This document shows positions 1-5,426 of a DNA stretch of 17,200 nt, in pieces; position 1 is the first letter of the stretch; each line of letters opens with the position of its first letter. Source of the stretch: Candidatus Methylomirabilis sp. (lineage in GTDB: Bacteria > Patescibacteriota > Patescibacteriia > DYHP01); NCBI GenBank assembly GCA_020724105.1, contig DYHP01000020.1:1-17200 (forward strand), given 5' to 3'. The notes under the pieces were generated by a model. The model was not told the DNA's origin, searched no databases, and saw only the letters and a list, made by a program, of their open reading frames with translations. A program made the position numbers and the translations under genes.

Positions 1-126
1 CAAGCGAATTTATCGACTCCTCACGAAATTTGGTGGCAGAAAGTAGATATTCCCCAAATTTATTATACAAAAACATCTCCGAGAGCGCAATCAAACAAAA
101 AAAACGGCTATGACTTGTGGTCTTAG
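1..126 (+). CDS. C-terminal end of an unidentified protein (5' cut by window edge)
   Basis: The first plus-strand frame is open from base 1 to a TAG at 124-126 and gives 41 residues of plausible protein composition, with TPHEIWWQKVDIPQIYY near the left edge and a hydrophilic tail ending GYDLWS. I do not recognise the family. The stop codon lies inside the hairpin at 103-131, as is common where genes abut a terminator in compact genomes. If real, the gene is convergent with the MgtC-like gene to its right. A chance open frame of this length is possible, so confidence is limited; the upstream sequence would settle it. Confidence 0.4.
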   Translation, partial: QANLSTPHEIWWQKVDIPQIYYTKTSPRAQSNKKNGYDLWS

Positions 127-131
127 CCGTT
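98..131 (-). terminator. Rho-independent terminator, minus strand
   Basis: AACGGCTA at 103-110 pairs with TAGCCGTT at 124-131, and GAC/GTC extends the stem inward to a five-base loop. Read on the minus strand the stem is followed at once by a run of eight T. It is the most distal of the hairpins beyond the MgtC-like gene and probably ends that transcript or protects the converging gene. Confidence 0.6.
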
Positions 132-147
132 CTGGGTTTAATAGAGA

Positions 148-187
148 TTAGGAACAAAATTCAGCGGTCGCTGAATTTTGTTCCTAA
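148..187. repeat. Perfect 18-bp hairpin with 4-nt loop
   Basis: TTAGGAACAAAATTCAGC at 148-165 and its exact reverse complement at 170-187 enclose the loop GGTC. There is no clear U tract on either side, so it is not a classic terminator. The GGAACAAA portion also occurs in a hairpin near 16991 at the other end of the window, suggesting a repeat family. Confidence 0.75.
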
Positions 188-217
188 ATTAAAAAGGGCT
201 TTCGCGCGGAAAGCCCT
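187..217 (-). terminator. Terminator-like hairpin, minus strand
   Basis: AGGGCTTTC at 195-203 pairs with GAAAGCCCT at 209-217 around the loop GCGCG. On the minus strand the stem is followed by TTTTTAATTT. It lies about 70 bases beyond the stop of the MgtC-like gene and fits an intrinsic terminator for it. Confidence 0.65.
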
Positions 218-235
218 CAATGATAAACATGTTAT

Positions 236-277
236 TTTTGTTCAGTTTCGTTGTAACGGGGACGAAACCGAACAAAA
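236..277. repeat. 15-bp interrupted hairpin just beyond the MgtC-like gene
   Basis: TTTTGTTC-A-GTTTCGT (236-251) pairs with ACGAAAC-C-GAACAAAA (262-277), with one A/C mismatch and a ten-base loop. It sits eight bases past the MgtC-like stop codon and is the first of four consecutive hairpins in 103-277. It may act as an mRNA 3' end protector or weak terminator; that role is inferred. Confidence 0.6.
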
Positions 278-284
278 TAAATCT

Positions 285-755
285 TTAATCGTTCTGCCCC
301 TCGCGTATCCGTTTTTGGCGGGCGAGTTCGGCGCGTTTGTCTAAAAATCTTTCAACCCTGCGAAGACCGGTTAAAACAACAAGGGCTGCCACGGCGCCAA
401 AAAGCGACAGAAAATAAAACCCGAAGCCGGCCGCCATGCCCAAACTCGCCACCGTGAACAATCCCGCGGCTGTAGTCAAGCCCTTAATCTTTTGTTCTTG
501 GAAAATAATAAGACCCGCGCCGATAAAACCAATGCCTGTGACAACTTGCGCGGCAATGCGGGCCGGGTCGCCAATGTGTCCGCCTGATTCAAAAACGCTC
601 TGCGAAATAATGGCAAAAATACAGGCGCCGAGCGACACCATGATAAAAGTCCGAAGCCCAGCGGCCTTGCCCGCGTATTCCCTTTCCACGCCGAGCAACC
701 CAGCGCTGATTAAAGCAATTAAAATTTTAATTAGATAAGTGTAGTCCCACACCAT
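285..755 (-). CDS. MgtC/SapB family membrane protein
   Basis: This 156-residue inner-membrane protein has the MgtC/SapB N-terminal domain. GLLGVERE (residues 19-26), the following GLRTF (33-37), the glycine-rich QVVTGIGFIGAG and KGLTTAA are family hallmarks. Four to five hydrophobic helices are visible, followed by a charged tail ending in RIREGQND. In Salmonella, MgtC is a virulence factor for growth at low Mg2+ and modulates the F-ATPase; most bacterial relatives, including this one, have unknown function. The C-terminal ACT-like domain of MgtC proper is absent, as in short SapB-type members. The ATG start is the first in frame; no clear Shine-Dalgarno precedes it. Hairpins follow the stop. 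Confidence 0.88.
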   Translation of the reverse strand: MVWDYTYLIKILIALISAGLLGVEREYAGKAAGLRTFIMVSLGACIFAIISQSVFESGGHIGDPARIAAQVVTGIGFIGAGLIIFQEQKIKGLTTAAGLFTVASLGMAAGFGFYFLSLFGAVAALVVLTGLRRVERFLDKRAELARQKRIREGQND

Positions 756-955
756 AAAATTATAAATCCGAATATCGAAATCCGAAACAATAATTATAAA
801 GCCAAATTCACCTAATTCACCTAAGGCCTAATAAAATGTTTGAAGTTCAAAACCTAAAAATTTTTGCATTGGACATTTTGTCATTTGACATTTTATTGGA
901 AATTGGAAATTAGATGAATTGGAAATTTTGCGGCGTTCGTTTCGTGCTTTGGATT
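756..955. repeat. Intergenic mosaic of short dispersed repeats
   Basis: No gene is visible here. The stretch holds AAATCCGAATATCGAAATCC (765-784), a tandem AATTCACCT pair near 810, and GCATTGGACATTTTG (866-880) followed by repeated TTGGAAATT blocks to about 925. The AATCCGAA motif recurs at 1622-1650 and inside the MBL gene (7713-7742). The GCATT(A/G)GACATTTTG and TTGGAAATTGGAAAT blocks recur at 13226-13254. Confidence 0.6.
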
Positions 956-1594
956 TTAGATAAGCGCGCTTATCTTTATCATAACCCAATTAAACACTCT
1001 GCTCAAGGTGTGGATGCCTAAAAATGAATCGGCCAAAATTATTAAAAGTAAAATTATTGTGCCGCGCGTTTCCAAAAAATAACGGATTTTCGCGTGCTTT
1101 GGGGCGGACAACGCCACAAAAAGCAATTTTGAACCGTCAAGCGGCGGAATCGGGATTAAATTAAAAAGCATTAAGATAATGTCAATGAAAAGCAGAACGA
1201 ATAAAAATTGAATTAATAAATTGGCGGCGGACAAAATACCAAAGGCGCTGAAAAATTTTAAAACCCCGAAACACAGAGAAGCCATTATTAAATTCGCCGA
1301 CGGTCCCGCCAAGGCGACAATCGCCGGTCCCCATTTTTGATTTCTTAAATTATAAGGATTAAAAGGCACCGGCTTGCCCCAGCCGATTCCGATAAAAATC
1401 AAAGCCAGCAAACCCACCCAGTCAATATGAGACAAGGGATTTAAAGTAAGACGGCCGGCGTCCTTGGCGGTCGTATCGCCCAAAGAATACGCGGCTAAAG
1501 CATGTGAAAATTCGTGAACAGTTAAAGCAATAAGGATTACTCCAATCCAAACAAAAAATCCTAGAGGGCTTTGTAATAACATCTCAAAAGGCAT
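956..1594 (-). CDS. Site-2 protease family (M50) intramembrane metalloprotease
   Basis: A 212-residue polytopic zinc protease of the small YwhC/M50B type. HEFSH at residues 27-31 gives two zinc-binding histidines and the catalytic glutamate. NLIPIPPLDG near residues 145-154 is the second conserved motif and supplies the third zinc ligand, Asp153. AGPSAN near 96-101 also matches the family, and five to six hydrophobic segments are visible. Such enzymes cut transmembrane substrates, often anti-sigma factors; the substrate here is unknown. No PDZ domain is present, so it belongs to the minimal group seen widely in Gram-positive and candidate-phylum bacteria. The ATG start follows the MPFEM pattern of homologues. 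The gene stands alone between repeat-rich spacers. Confidence 0.9.
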   Translation of the reverse strand: MPFEMLLQSPLGFFVWIGVILIALTVHEFSHALAAYSLGDTTAKDAGRLTLNPLSHIDWVGLLALIFIGIGWGKPVPFNPYNLRNQKWGPAIVALAGPSANLIMASLCFGVLKFFSAFGILSAANLLIQFLFVLLFIDIILMLFNLIPIPPLDGSKLLFVALSAPKHAKIRYFLETRGTIILLLIILADSFLGIHTLSRVFNWVMIKISALI

Positions 1595-1615
1595 ATGTAA
1601 AAATTTTAGTTAAAA

Positions 1616-1680
1616 TTTTTCAAATCCGAAATCCGAATCCCGAAATCCGAAACAAATTTCAAATTTCCAAAATCCAAAAC
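1616..1680. repeat. Tandem AATCCGAA-type repeat upstream of rpmB and the M50 gene
   Basis: Between two divergent genes, 1621-1650 reads as near-tandem copies of AATCCGAA / ATCCCGAA, followed by AAATTTCAAATTTCC. It is the same low-complexity unit seen near 765-790 and, in reverse, in the MBL gene at 7713-7742. Confidence 0.6.
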
Positions 1681-1681
1681 A

Positions 1682-1710
1682 TTGACAATCGGAAAATAAT
1701 TTTGTATGAT
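1682..1710 (+). promoter_or_regulatory. Sigma-70-type promoter for rpmB
   Basis: TTGACA (1682-1687), exactly 17 bases, then TATGAT (1705-1710). The predicted start near 1717 leaves a leader of about 37 nt before the rpmB ATG. It is one of the two best promoter matches in the window and is placed correctly for a highly expressed ribosomal protein. Confidence 0.8.
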
Positions 1711-1753
1711 ATGTATAAATTTGTGACTTGTGATAATTCGTCTAAAATTAGTT

Positions 1754-1918
1754 ATGATTTGTGATTTTTGCGAAAGAAAACCATTAAAAGCGATGGGTGT
1801 CAGCCATTCCAAAAGACACACTCTCCGCCGACAGCATTTGAATTTGCAGAAAAAAACCATTAATGGCAAAAGGGTGAATATCTGCGCCAAGTGTTTGAAG
1901 ACGATGGTAAAAAAGTAA
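1754..1918 (+). CDS. rpmB: 50S ribosomal protein L28 (short zinc-binding form)
   Basis: The 54-residue product carries the L28 core: VSHSKRHTLRRQHLNLQKK followed by INGKRVNICAKCLK. Paired CxxC motifs at residues 3/6 and 44/47 form the zinc knuckle of the C+ type of L28. L28 binds 23S rRNA near the E site of the large subunit. I chose the ATG at 1754 rather than an upstream in-frame ATG at 1730 because MICDFCERKP matches the N terminus of L28 and the upstream residues (IIRLKLV) do not. No Shine-Dalgarno is evident. The gene is monocistronic, driven by the promoter at 1682-1710, and converges on tRNA-Pro, whose 3' end lies only six bases past the stop. Confidence 0.93.
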   Translation: MICDFCERKPLKAMGVSHSKRHTLRRQHLNLQKKTINGKRVNICAKCLKTMVKK

Positions 1919-1923
1919 ATCCT

Positions 1924-1994
1924 TCGGGCTGCGGGGAATTGAACCCCGTCCATACCCACCCCAAGGGTACGTACTACCGTTATACTACAGCCCG
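1924..1994 (-). tRNA. tRNA-Pro (anticodon GGG)
   Basis: The minus strand folds as a 71-nt cloverleaf: acceptor CGGGCTG/CAGCCCG, D arm GTAT-AACGGTA-GTAC, anticodon stem TACCC/GGGTA with loop TTGGGGT (anticodon GGG, followed by G37), a four-base variable loop, T stem CGGGG/CCCCG with loop TTCAATT, and discriminator A. The C1-G72 pair and A73 are the bacterial tRNA-Pro identity elements. The three bases after the discriminator are AGG, so CCA is not encoded and must be added enzymatically. It reads CCC and CCU proline codons. Confidence 0.95.
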
Positions 1995-2045
1995 TTATAT
2001 AAATATATAATACCCATTATATAAATATATAATAAATCTTTCCAA
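1995..2045 (-). promoter_or_regulatory. AT-rich direct repeat containing a likely tRNA-Pro promoter
   Basis: The 18-base sequence TTATATAAATATATAATA occurs twice, at 1995-2012 and 2017-2034. On the minus strand a TATAAT (2021 to 2016) has TTGGAA 18 bases upstream (2045 to 2040), placing a start about 15 bases before the tRNA 5' end. The repeat adjoins the mature tRNA end directly. The promoter call is moderate because AT-rich DNA yields -10 matches by chance. Confidence 0.5.
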
Positions 2046-2089
2046 AAATCAACCCCCTCCGGCCAATTAGAACTGTTGACTATTGACTT

Positions 2090-2165
2090 TTAATCCTTGA
2101 CTTAAAAGCCCTCCGAAATTTCGGAGGGCTTTTTGTTGTTCTGAAAATCAACCGTCAAGGATTAA
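2090..2165. repeat. 12-bp inverted repeat bracketing the terminator
   Basis: TTAATCCTTGAC at 2090-2101 and its exact reverse complement GTCAAGGATTAA at 2154-2165 flank the terminator hairpin, with further TTGAC and GGATTAA copies around them. The arrangement could mark a palindromic mobile element that carries its own terminator; no transposase is present. Confidence 0.5.
2100..2140 (-). terminator. Terminator of the FN3 surface-protein gene (bidirectional form)
   Basis: AAAAGCCCTCCGAAA at 2104-2118 pairs perfectly with TTTCGGAGGGCTTTT at 2119-2133. The stem is flanked by A runs on one side and T runs on the other, so it can work in both directions. It lies about 55 bases beyond the stop at 2190 and about 105 bases before tRNA-Pro, insulating the two. 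Confidence 0.85.
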
Positions 2166-2189
2166 GGATTAATGGTCAGCGATTAGCCG

Positions 2190-3566
2190 TTATTTGCCTG
2201 CTGGTTTGGCCGGCGTTGTGCCGGTCGGCCACCCGGCGGAACCGGAGAAGTGGGCAACGGCGTGAATTATCTTCCAATCAGCGCCTCGTGGCAATCTCTT
2301 GTATTTTTTGACGAATATCTTAATGGCCGCGAGTTCCCAAGATTTGATTTGAGTATAACCCGGTTCGAGGCCATTTTGAATAACTAGTAAAGCATCTTTG
2401 TCCTGCGCCGTCTTAGGTTGTTTGCCCCAAACTTTGACGAAAATTTTAGTCGCTTCTGTCGGTTCAACCACGTCCGGTGTTGGGGTTGGAGCGGGTGTTG
2501 GAGCCGGAGTTGGCGTAACCGCTTCCGCCTGCCCCTCTAATGTGATGGTGAAAGAAGTGGTGACTTCGCCGCCCGAAGAGCTTCTGAATTTCACGTAAAC
2601 CGTTTTGACTCCGTTTCCAGCTGATAAAGTAAATGACTTGGCGGGCGCGTAGGCCTCAAAACTCACACCGGCAAAAGTGGGGCTTTCCGAAACCATCATT
2701 AAGGTCGCGTTAACTGCCGAGAGATTCAAGGTGACATTTCTGGAAGACGTGACTGTGGCGCCGGTGCTTAATGAAGCCGCGGGATTGGATGGCGGAGTAT
2801 AACTTACTCCGCCGCCGCCTGTCACCGGCGCGCTTGGCATAGCGGAAACCACTGAAGAATAAGCCGATTCATTGCCATTAGTATCGCCGGCAGTAATCTT
2901 GTAGTAATAGGTTGTGCCTGCGGTTAAGCCAGTGTCAGTGTAATTCATTGCAGTCACATCCGAAGTGTTAATCTGGGTATAAGTGCCGCCTGACGATGTG
3001 GAACGGTAAATTTCATAGCCGGCTAAATCAGTAATGTCTGATTCAGTGGTATTTTTTGTTACCGCGGTCCAACTTAAAGTAACTTGTTGCGTGCCTGCGC
3101 TGGCGCTGAGGCCGGTTGGCGCTTTAGGTATTAAAGCATCGCCCAAGCCGGTTACGCCAAAGACAGTCAAGTGGTCGGCAATGCCTTTGACCACCGCTGT
3201 TGCGACATTGGATAAAGTCGCGTTTGGCTCAATTGGCAAACCGTTGTTATCTAACGCCATAATGGTTGTCGGCATTCTTACCCAGCCGCCGGCCGTGCTG
3301 TCAAAATACATGCTCTTTAATTGGTTGAATTCCGCCAAGGTGTCAACACCGGCAGATGAGAGCTCCGCAGCGGTATAAGTCAATTCCATAGTCATCTCGT
3401 CATTCAAGGTTGAAATGGGCTGACCGCTGTTGTTAAAGGCAGTGATTTCCTTCGCCTTGCCGCCCAAAGGCCTGGCTCCCGGCAAAGGCGGCGCGTTTGA
3501 TGTCTCTTTATTTTGCATCTGATAACTTGAAGTGTCAACGCCCAAAGCCGAAGGAGGCATCACCAA
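2190..3566 (-). CDS. Secreted/surface protein with fibronectin type III domain, 5'-truncated
   Basis: The product (458 residues from the TTG at 3566, or 456 from the ATG at 3560) has an N-terminal beta-rich region, then a fibronectin type III domain (about 150-245, PTGLSASAGTQQVTLSW to VVSAMP). A glycine-rich linker leads to a second beta-sandwich (about 260-345). A PTPAPTPAPTPTP stalk follows, and last comes a basic/aromatic C-terminal module with IFVKVWGK and IFVKKYKRLP repeats. This architecture suits a cell-surface adhesin or envelope protein. No signal peptide exists. The reading frame continues upstream as convincing protein to 3719 without any ATG, GTG or TTG, so the true 5' end is missing. 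The start given is therefore nominal, and the locus may be a gene fragment. A strong terminator follows. Confidence 0.7.
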   Translation of the reverse strand: MVMPPSALGVDTSSYQMQNKETSNAPPLPGARPLGGKAKEITAFNNSGQPISTLNDEMTMELTYTAAELSSAGVDTLAEFNQLKSMYFDSTAGGWVRMPTTIMALDNNGLPIEPNATLSNVATAVVKGIADHLTVFGVTGLGDALIPKAPTGLSASAGTQQVTLSWTAVTKNTTESDITDLAGYEIYRSTSSGGTYTQINTSDVTAMNYTDTGLTAGTTYYYKITAGDTNGNESAYSSVVSAMPSAPVTGGGGVSYTPPSNPAASLSTGATVTSSRNVTLNLSAVNATLMMVSESPTFAGVSFEAYAPAKSFTLSAGNGVKTVYVKFRSSSGGEVTTSFTITLEGQAEAVTPTPAPTPAPTPTPDVVEPTEATKIFVKVWGKQPKTAQDKDALLVIQNGLEPGYTQIKSWELAAIKIFVKKYKRLPRGADWKIIHAVAHFSGSAGWPTGTTPAKPAGK

Positions 3567-3719
3567 ATTAAGACCCGATGAAGCGTCGTATAAAGTGCCG
3601 CCGTTTGAAGGCGTAACCGGAGTGGCTTTCGGGCTTGCTAAACCGGATTTGGCAGTGGTTAAAGTGATATTCTTGCCAGTGACATTGGCTGAAACAGCGA
3701 TATCCGCGTTTATCTGCTT
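3567..3719 (-). pseudogene. Start-less coding remnant continuous with the FN3 gene
   Basis: The 51 codons upstream of the nominal start are in frame and read like the same protein (for example VTGKNITLTTAKSGLASPK and GGTLYDASSGLNLVMP). They contain no start codon and are closed by a TAG at 3720-3722. Just upstream of that TAG lies a minus-strand terminator-like hairpin. The simplest reading is that the promoter, signal peptide and N-terminal domain were lost by rearrangement. A silent donor cassette is the alternative. Confidence 0.6.
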
Positions 3720-3727
3720 CTAAGTAA

Positions 3728-3759
3728 CAAAAAATCCAACTCCGTTAAAAAGCTGGATT
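3728..3759 (-). terminator. Terminator-like hairpin immediately upstream of the 5'-less gene
   Basis: On the minus strand AATCCA-G-CT pairs with AG-T-TGGATT (3751-3759 with 3733-3741) around a nine-base loop, and the stem runs into six T then GTTACTTAG. It would block read-through into the FN3 fragment from upstream, odd for the 5' side of an active gene. Confidence 0.5.
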
Positions 3760-4014
3760 AATTAAAATTTATTCGTGTAATTTAGTAAATAAAAATCGGT
3801 GGTTGTAAAATCTCCGACAAGCATGATGATTTTTTTAATTTTAATAAACGGAGATTTTGTTTTGATTTTTGCCTGGCCCCGTAGCGTCGCGAAGCGTCTG
3901 CTGCGGGGTTTTGGTTTTAAAACACTAATTTTTGTCGCGAATCTTCGCGAATATTATCATTTTACCATACGACTAAAAGTTAAGGCAAGGAAGTTGTCCA
4001 CAGGATAGTAGAAT
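3760..4014. other. Non-coding spacer with inverted repeats
   Basis: No protein gene is visible. AAAATCTCCG (about 3807-3816) and CGGAGATTTT (about 3849-3858) form a 10-bp inverted repeat. The GC-rich stem at 3877-3908 follows, then TCGCGAATCTTCGCGAATATT (3936-3956), which contains two TTCGCGAA-like palindromes. A possible minus-strand promoter (TTGCCT-N18-TAAAAT) lies near 3958-3987 but leads to no clear gene. Confidence 0.45.
3877..3918 (+). terminator. GC-rich hairpin followed by T-rich tract, plus strand
   Basis: CCCCGTAGC (3877-3885) pairs with GCTGCGGGG (3900-3908) with one T-G wobble; the loop contains GCGAAGC. TTTTGGTTTT follows on the plus strand. No plus-strand gene ends here, so it may be a stray repeat or end an unrecognised small transcript. 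Confidence 0.4.
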
Positions 4015-4358
4015 TATAAAAAGCCTCCAAATGGTTTGGCTGAGGTTCTGGCAAATTAACACTCGCACCAACCGCGCCTCGCTACGCTCGGGCGGAAATC
4101 CACTCCTTCTAACTCCTCCGCCCTTCACTCGCGCGCGAGTGAGGGATAGGAGGAGAAAGTGAGGGTTGGTTTCGGTTTTCGAAATTCTGATTTCGAATTT
4201 CCGTGCCAAATGCAATGAGGCGCGGTCAGTATCGTTGGGTCGCAAGCCGACCCGTCAGAACACCCCATACGGCGCTCATCGGGGAAGACAAATTTTGGCC
4301 CGATAATTATGTAAACTGACCCAAAACCCTAATAGCCAATTTCAGAGGCTTTTTACAC
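4015..4358 (-). ncRNA. Candidate structured non-coding RNA of about 340 nt, class unknown
   Basis: The transcript from the promoter above would have its two ends paired. AAAAAGCCTC (4354-4345) pairs with GAGGCTTTTT (4027-4018), ten perfect pairs. After an internal loop, TTGGCT (4339-4334) pairs with AGCCAA (4041-4036), and GGGTTTTGG (4329-4321) with CCAGAACCT (4051-4043). Inside, GGTCAGT (4321-4315) pairs with ACTGACC (4230-4224), enclosing a six-bp hairpin at 4237-4253. The end is T-rich (CTTTTTATAATT), as in a terminator. I looked for RNase P, tmRNA, 6S and SRP signatures and found none convincing. The 4055-4210 part is filled by palindromic repeats that may be insertions into a variable arm. 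Confidence 0.55.
4101..4165. repeat. Large imperfect palindrome inside the RNA candidate
   Basis: Centred between 4133 and 4134, CACTCGCG/CGCGAGTG is perfect and the arms continue outward with CCCT/AGGG, CTCCTCC/GGAGGAG and TTCT/AGAA matches. Beside it lie CTCGCTACGCTCG (4078-4090), AACCGCGCC opposite GGTTGGT, and an AAATTC-GAAATC repeat at 4178-4200. The block looks like stacked repeat insertions. Confidence 0.65.
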
Positions 4359-4363
4359 TATAT

Positions 4364-4392
4364 ATTATACCAAATTTTTAGACTTTTTGCAA
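4364..4392 (-). promoter_or_regulatory. Sigma-70-type promoter for the candidate RNA
   Basis: On the minus strand TTGCAA (4392 to 4387), exactly 17 bases, then a consensus TATAAT (4369 to 4364). The predicted start is near 4358, four bases before the first arm of the long closing helix of the RNA candidate. No protein gene follows on this strand before 3719. Confidence 0.75.
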
Positions 4393-4400
4393 GCCTCGAT

Positions 4401-4688
4401 TTATCTTTCGCGCGTTTTGTAATACTTGCGCCCTTGTTCTTTTTTCTTCTCTTCCAGCGCCAATTTTTCTTTTTCTTCATCAATGACTTTTTTTACATCC
4501 CCTTCGATAAGACGATGTCTGGCCAAAAACCTCCTGAATTCCTTGTCTTCCAGCGGCTCTATTTCCGATTTGAGCAAAATTTTAATCTGGCGCCTTAAAG
4601 TTTCCTCAAAAATTCCCCCATCGCTTTTTTCCAGCGATTTTTTCTCCAAATTTTCTTTCATAGACATAGAAGCCGATTTTTGCCGCAT
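4401..4688 (-). CDS. Small charged hypothetical protein
   Basis: The 95-residue product is rich in Lys, Glu and Arg. It has a helical middle (EETLRRQIKILLKSEIEPLEDKEFRRFLARHR) and a coiled-coil-like tail (VIDEEKEKLALEEKKKEQGRK). No catalytic motif or membrane segment is visible and I do not recognise a family. The start is uncertain: ATGs at 4688, 4667 and 4661 are all possible, none with a clear Shine-Dalgarno. The last (MKENLEKK) is attractive because the 4688 ATG borders a palindromic repeat. It lies about 95 bases downstream of ndk on the same strand and may be cotranscribed. Composition and codon pattern look genuine. Confidence 0.6.
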   Translation of the reverse strand: MRQKSASMSMKENLEKKSLEKSDGGIFEETLRRQIKILLKSEIEPLEDKEFRRFLARHRLIEGDVKKVIDEEKEKLALEEKKKEQGRKYYKTRER

Positions 4689-4689
4689 G

Positions 4690-4760
4690 CTTACGGCATC
4701 AACGCCACGATTTGTCGGGAGGGCGCCGTAATCGGCGTTAAACGGCGTAGTCGCCGTAAG
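4690..4760. repeat. Nested inverted repeat between ndk and the small gene
   Basis: CTTACGGC (4690-4697) and AACGCC pair with GGCGTT and GCCGTAAG (4753-4760), with further GCCGTAATCGGCG and CGGCG units between. It may be another member of the palindromic repeats of this genome. No U tract follows, so a terminator role for ndk is doubtful. Confidence 0.5.
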
Positions 4761-4783
4761 GCGAACAGTGTTAAAACGGCGGT

Positions 4784-5374
4784 TTAAAACATTATATCCT
4801 CCTCCGCTCTTTTGTAAGGATGGATTTCTTGCGGATTAAACCAATGCTCGATTTCGTGGAGCGCCTCGTCCGGGTCGCCTGAAGCGTGAACGACATTATG
4901 AATGGAACGCTTTTGCAAATTCGCCAAAGTCGGCGAATCAACTGAATAATCGCCCCTGATTGTGCCCATGTCGGCTTTTGCCGGCAAGGTATTGCCAACA
5001 ATTTTTCTGACCATTTCAACCGCGTGAATGCCTTGGACAACGCAAGCGACAACAGGTCCTGAAATCATAAATTCTTCAAGCCAGCCCGATACTTTCCTGC
5101 CAATTTCCAAAGTGTCGTCCGTGCCCAATTCTTTCATCGGGTCCTGGCCATGAGCTTTATAATGCTCCAAGGTTTTCTCTCCCAAACCTCGAAGCCATTT
5201 ATCGGTGTTCGGATAATGCTTTTTAATTTCTTCCCTTGTCGGAGTGAACATTTTAAGGGCGATAATTTTAAGTCCGCGCTGTTCAATGCGGCGCAAACAT
5301 TCGCCGACAAGACCTCTTTTTACCCCGTCGGGTTTGACCAAAACCAATGTTTTTTCTTCTTGAGGTTTTACCAT
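4784..5374 (-). CDS. ndk: Nucleoside diphosphate kinase, extended form
   Basis: This 196-residue enzyme transfers the gamma phosphate of ATP to nucleoside diphosphates through a phosphohistidine and balances the NTP/dNTP pools in the cytoplasm. TLVLVKPDGVKRGLVGE (9-25), SGPVVACVVQG (105-115), GTIRGDYS (137-144) and NVVHASGDPDEALHEIEHWF (160-179, active His163) are the family blocks in order. Between the usual helices, about residues 68-102, there is roughly 30 residues of extra sequence (EHYKAHGQDPMKELG and onward) absent from the common 140-150-residue enzymes, and the C-terminal tail is long. I start at the ATG at 5374 (MVKPQEEK), since the 13 upstream in-frame residues look non-coding. It follows the restriction gene at 5427 on the same strand. 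Confidence 0.93.
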   Translation of the reverse strand: MVKPQEEKTLVLVKPDGVKRGLVGECLRRIEQRGLKIIALKMFTPTREEIKKHYPNTDKWLRGLGEKTLEHYKAHGQDPMKELGTDDTLEIGRKVSGWLEEFMISGPVVACVVQGIHAVEMVRKIVGNTLPAKADMGTIRGDYSVDSPTLANLQKRSIHNVVHASGDPDEALHEIEHWFNPQEIHPYKRAEEDIMF

Positions 5375-5426
5375 AGTTATAAGGTTAAAGAGTTCGTATC
5401 CCCGCAAAGTCAAAAATCTTGTTTAG

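Noticed and set aside
1606..1959. 117-codon open frame on the minus strand
   Set aside because: It is antisense to rpmB and runs into tRNA-Pro; the L28 motifs, the promoter and the tRNA fold are decisive for the other reading.
3720..3722. Stop-codon recoding (TAG read as an amino acid) to extend the FN3 gene
   Set aside because: The sequence upstream of the TAG is a terminator hairpin and AT-rich spacer, not protein-like; and no other gene in the window needs recoding.
3994..4002. TTGTCCACA, similar to a DnaA box
   Set aside because: It is a single, imperfect copy without an AT-rich unwinding region or dnaA/dnaN neighbours, so there is no case for an origin.
3973..4245. 90-codon minus-strand frame
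   Set aside because: Its product is translated repeat sequence (KFEIRISKTETN, SLTRARVKGGG, ERSEARL) within the RNA candidate, with no protein-like core.
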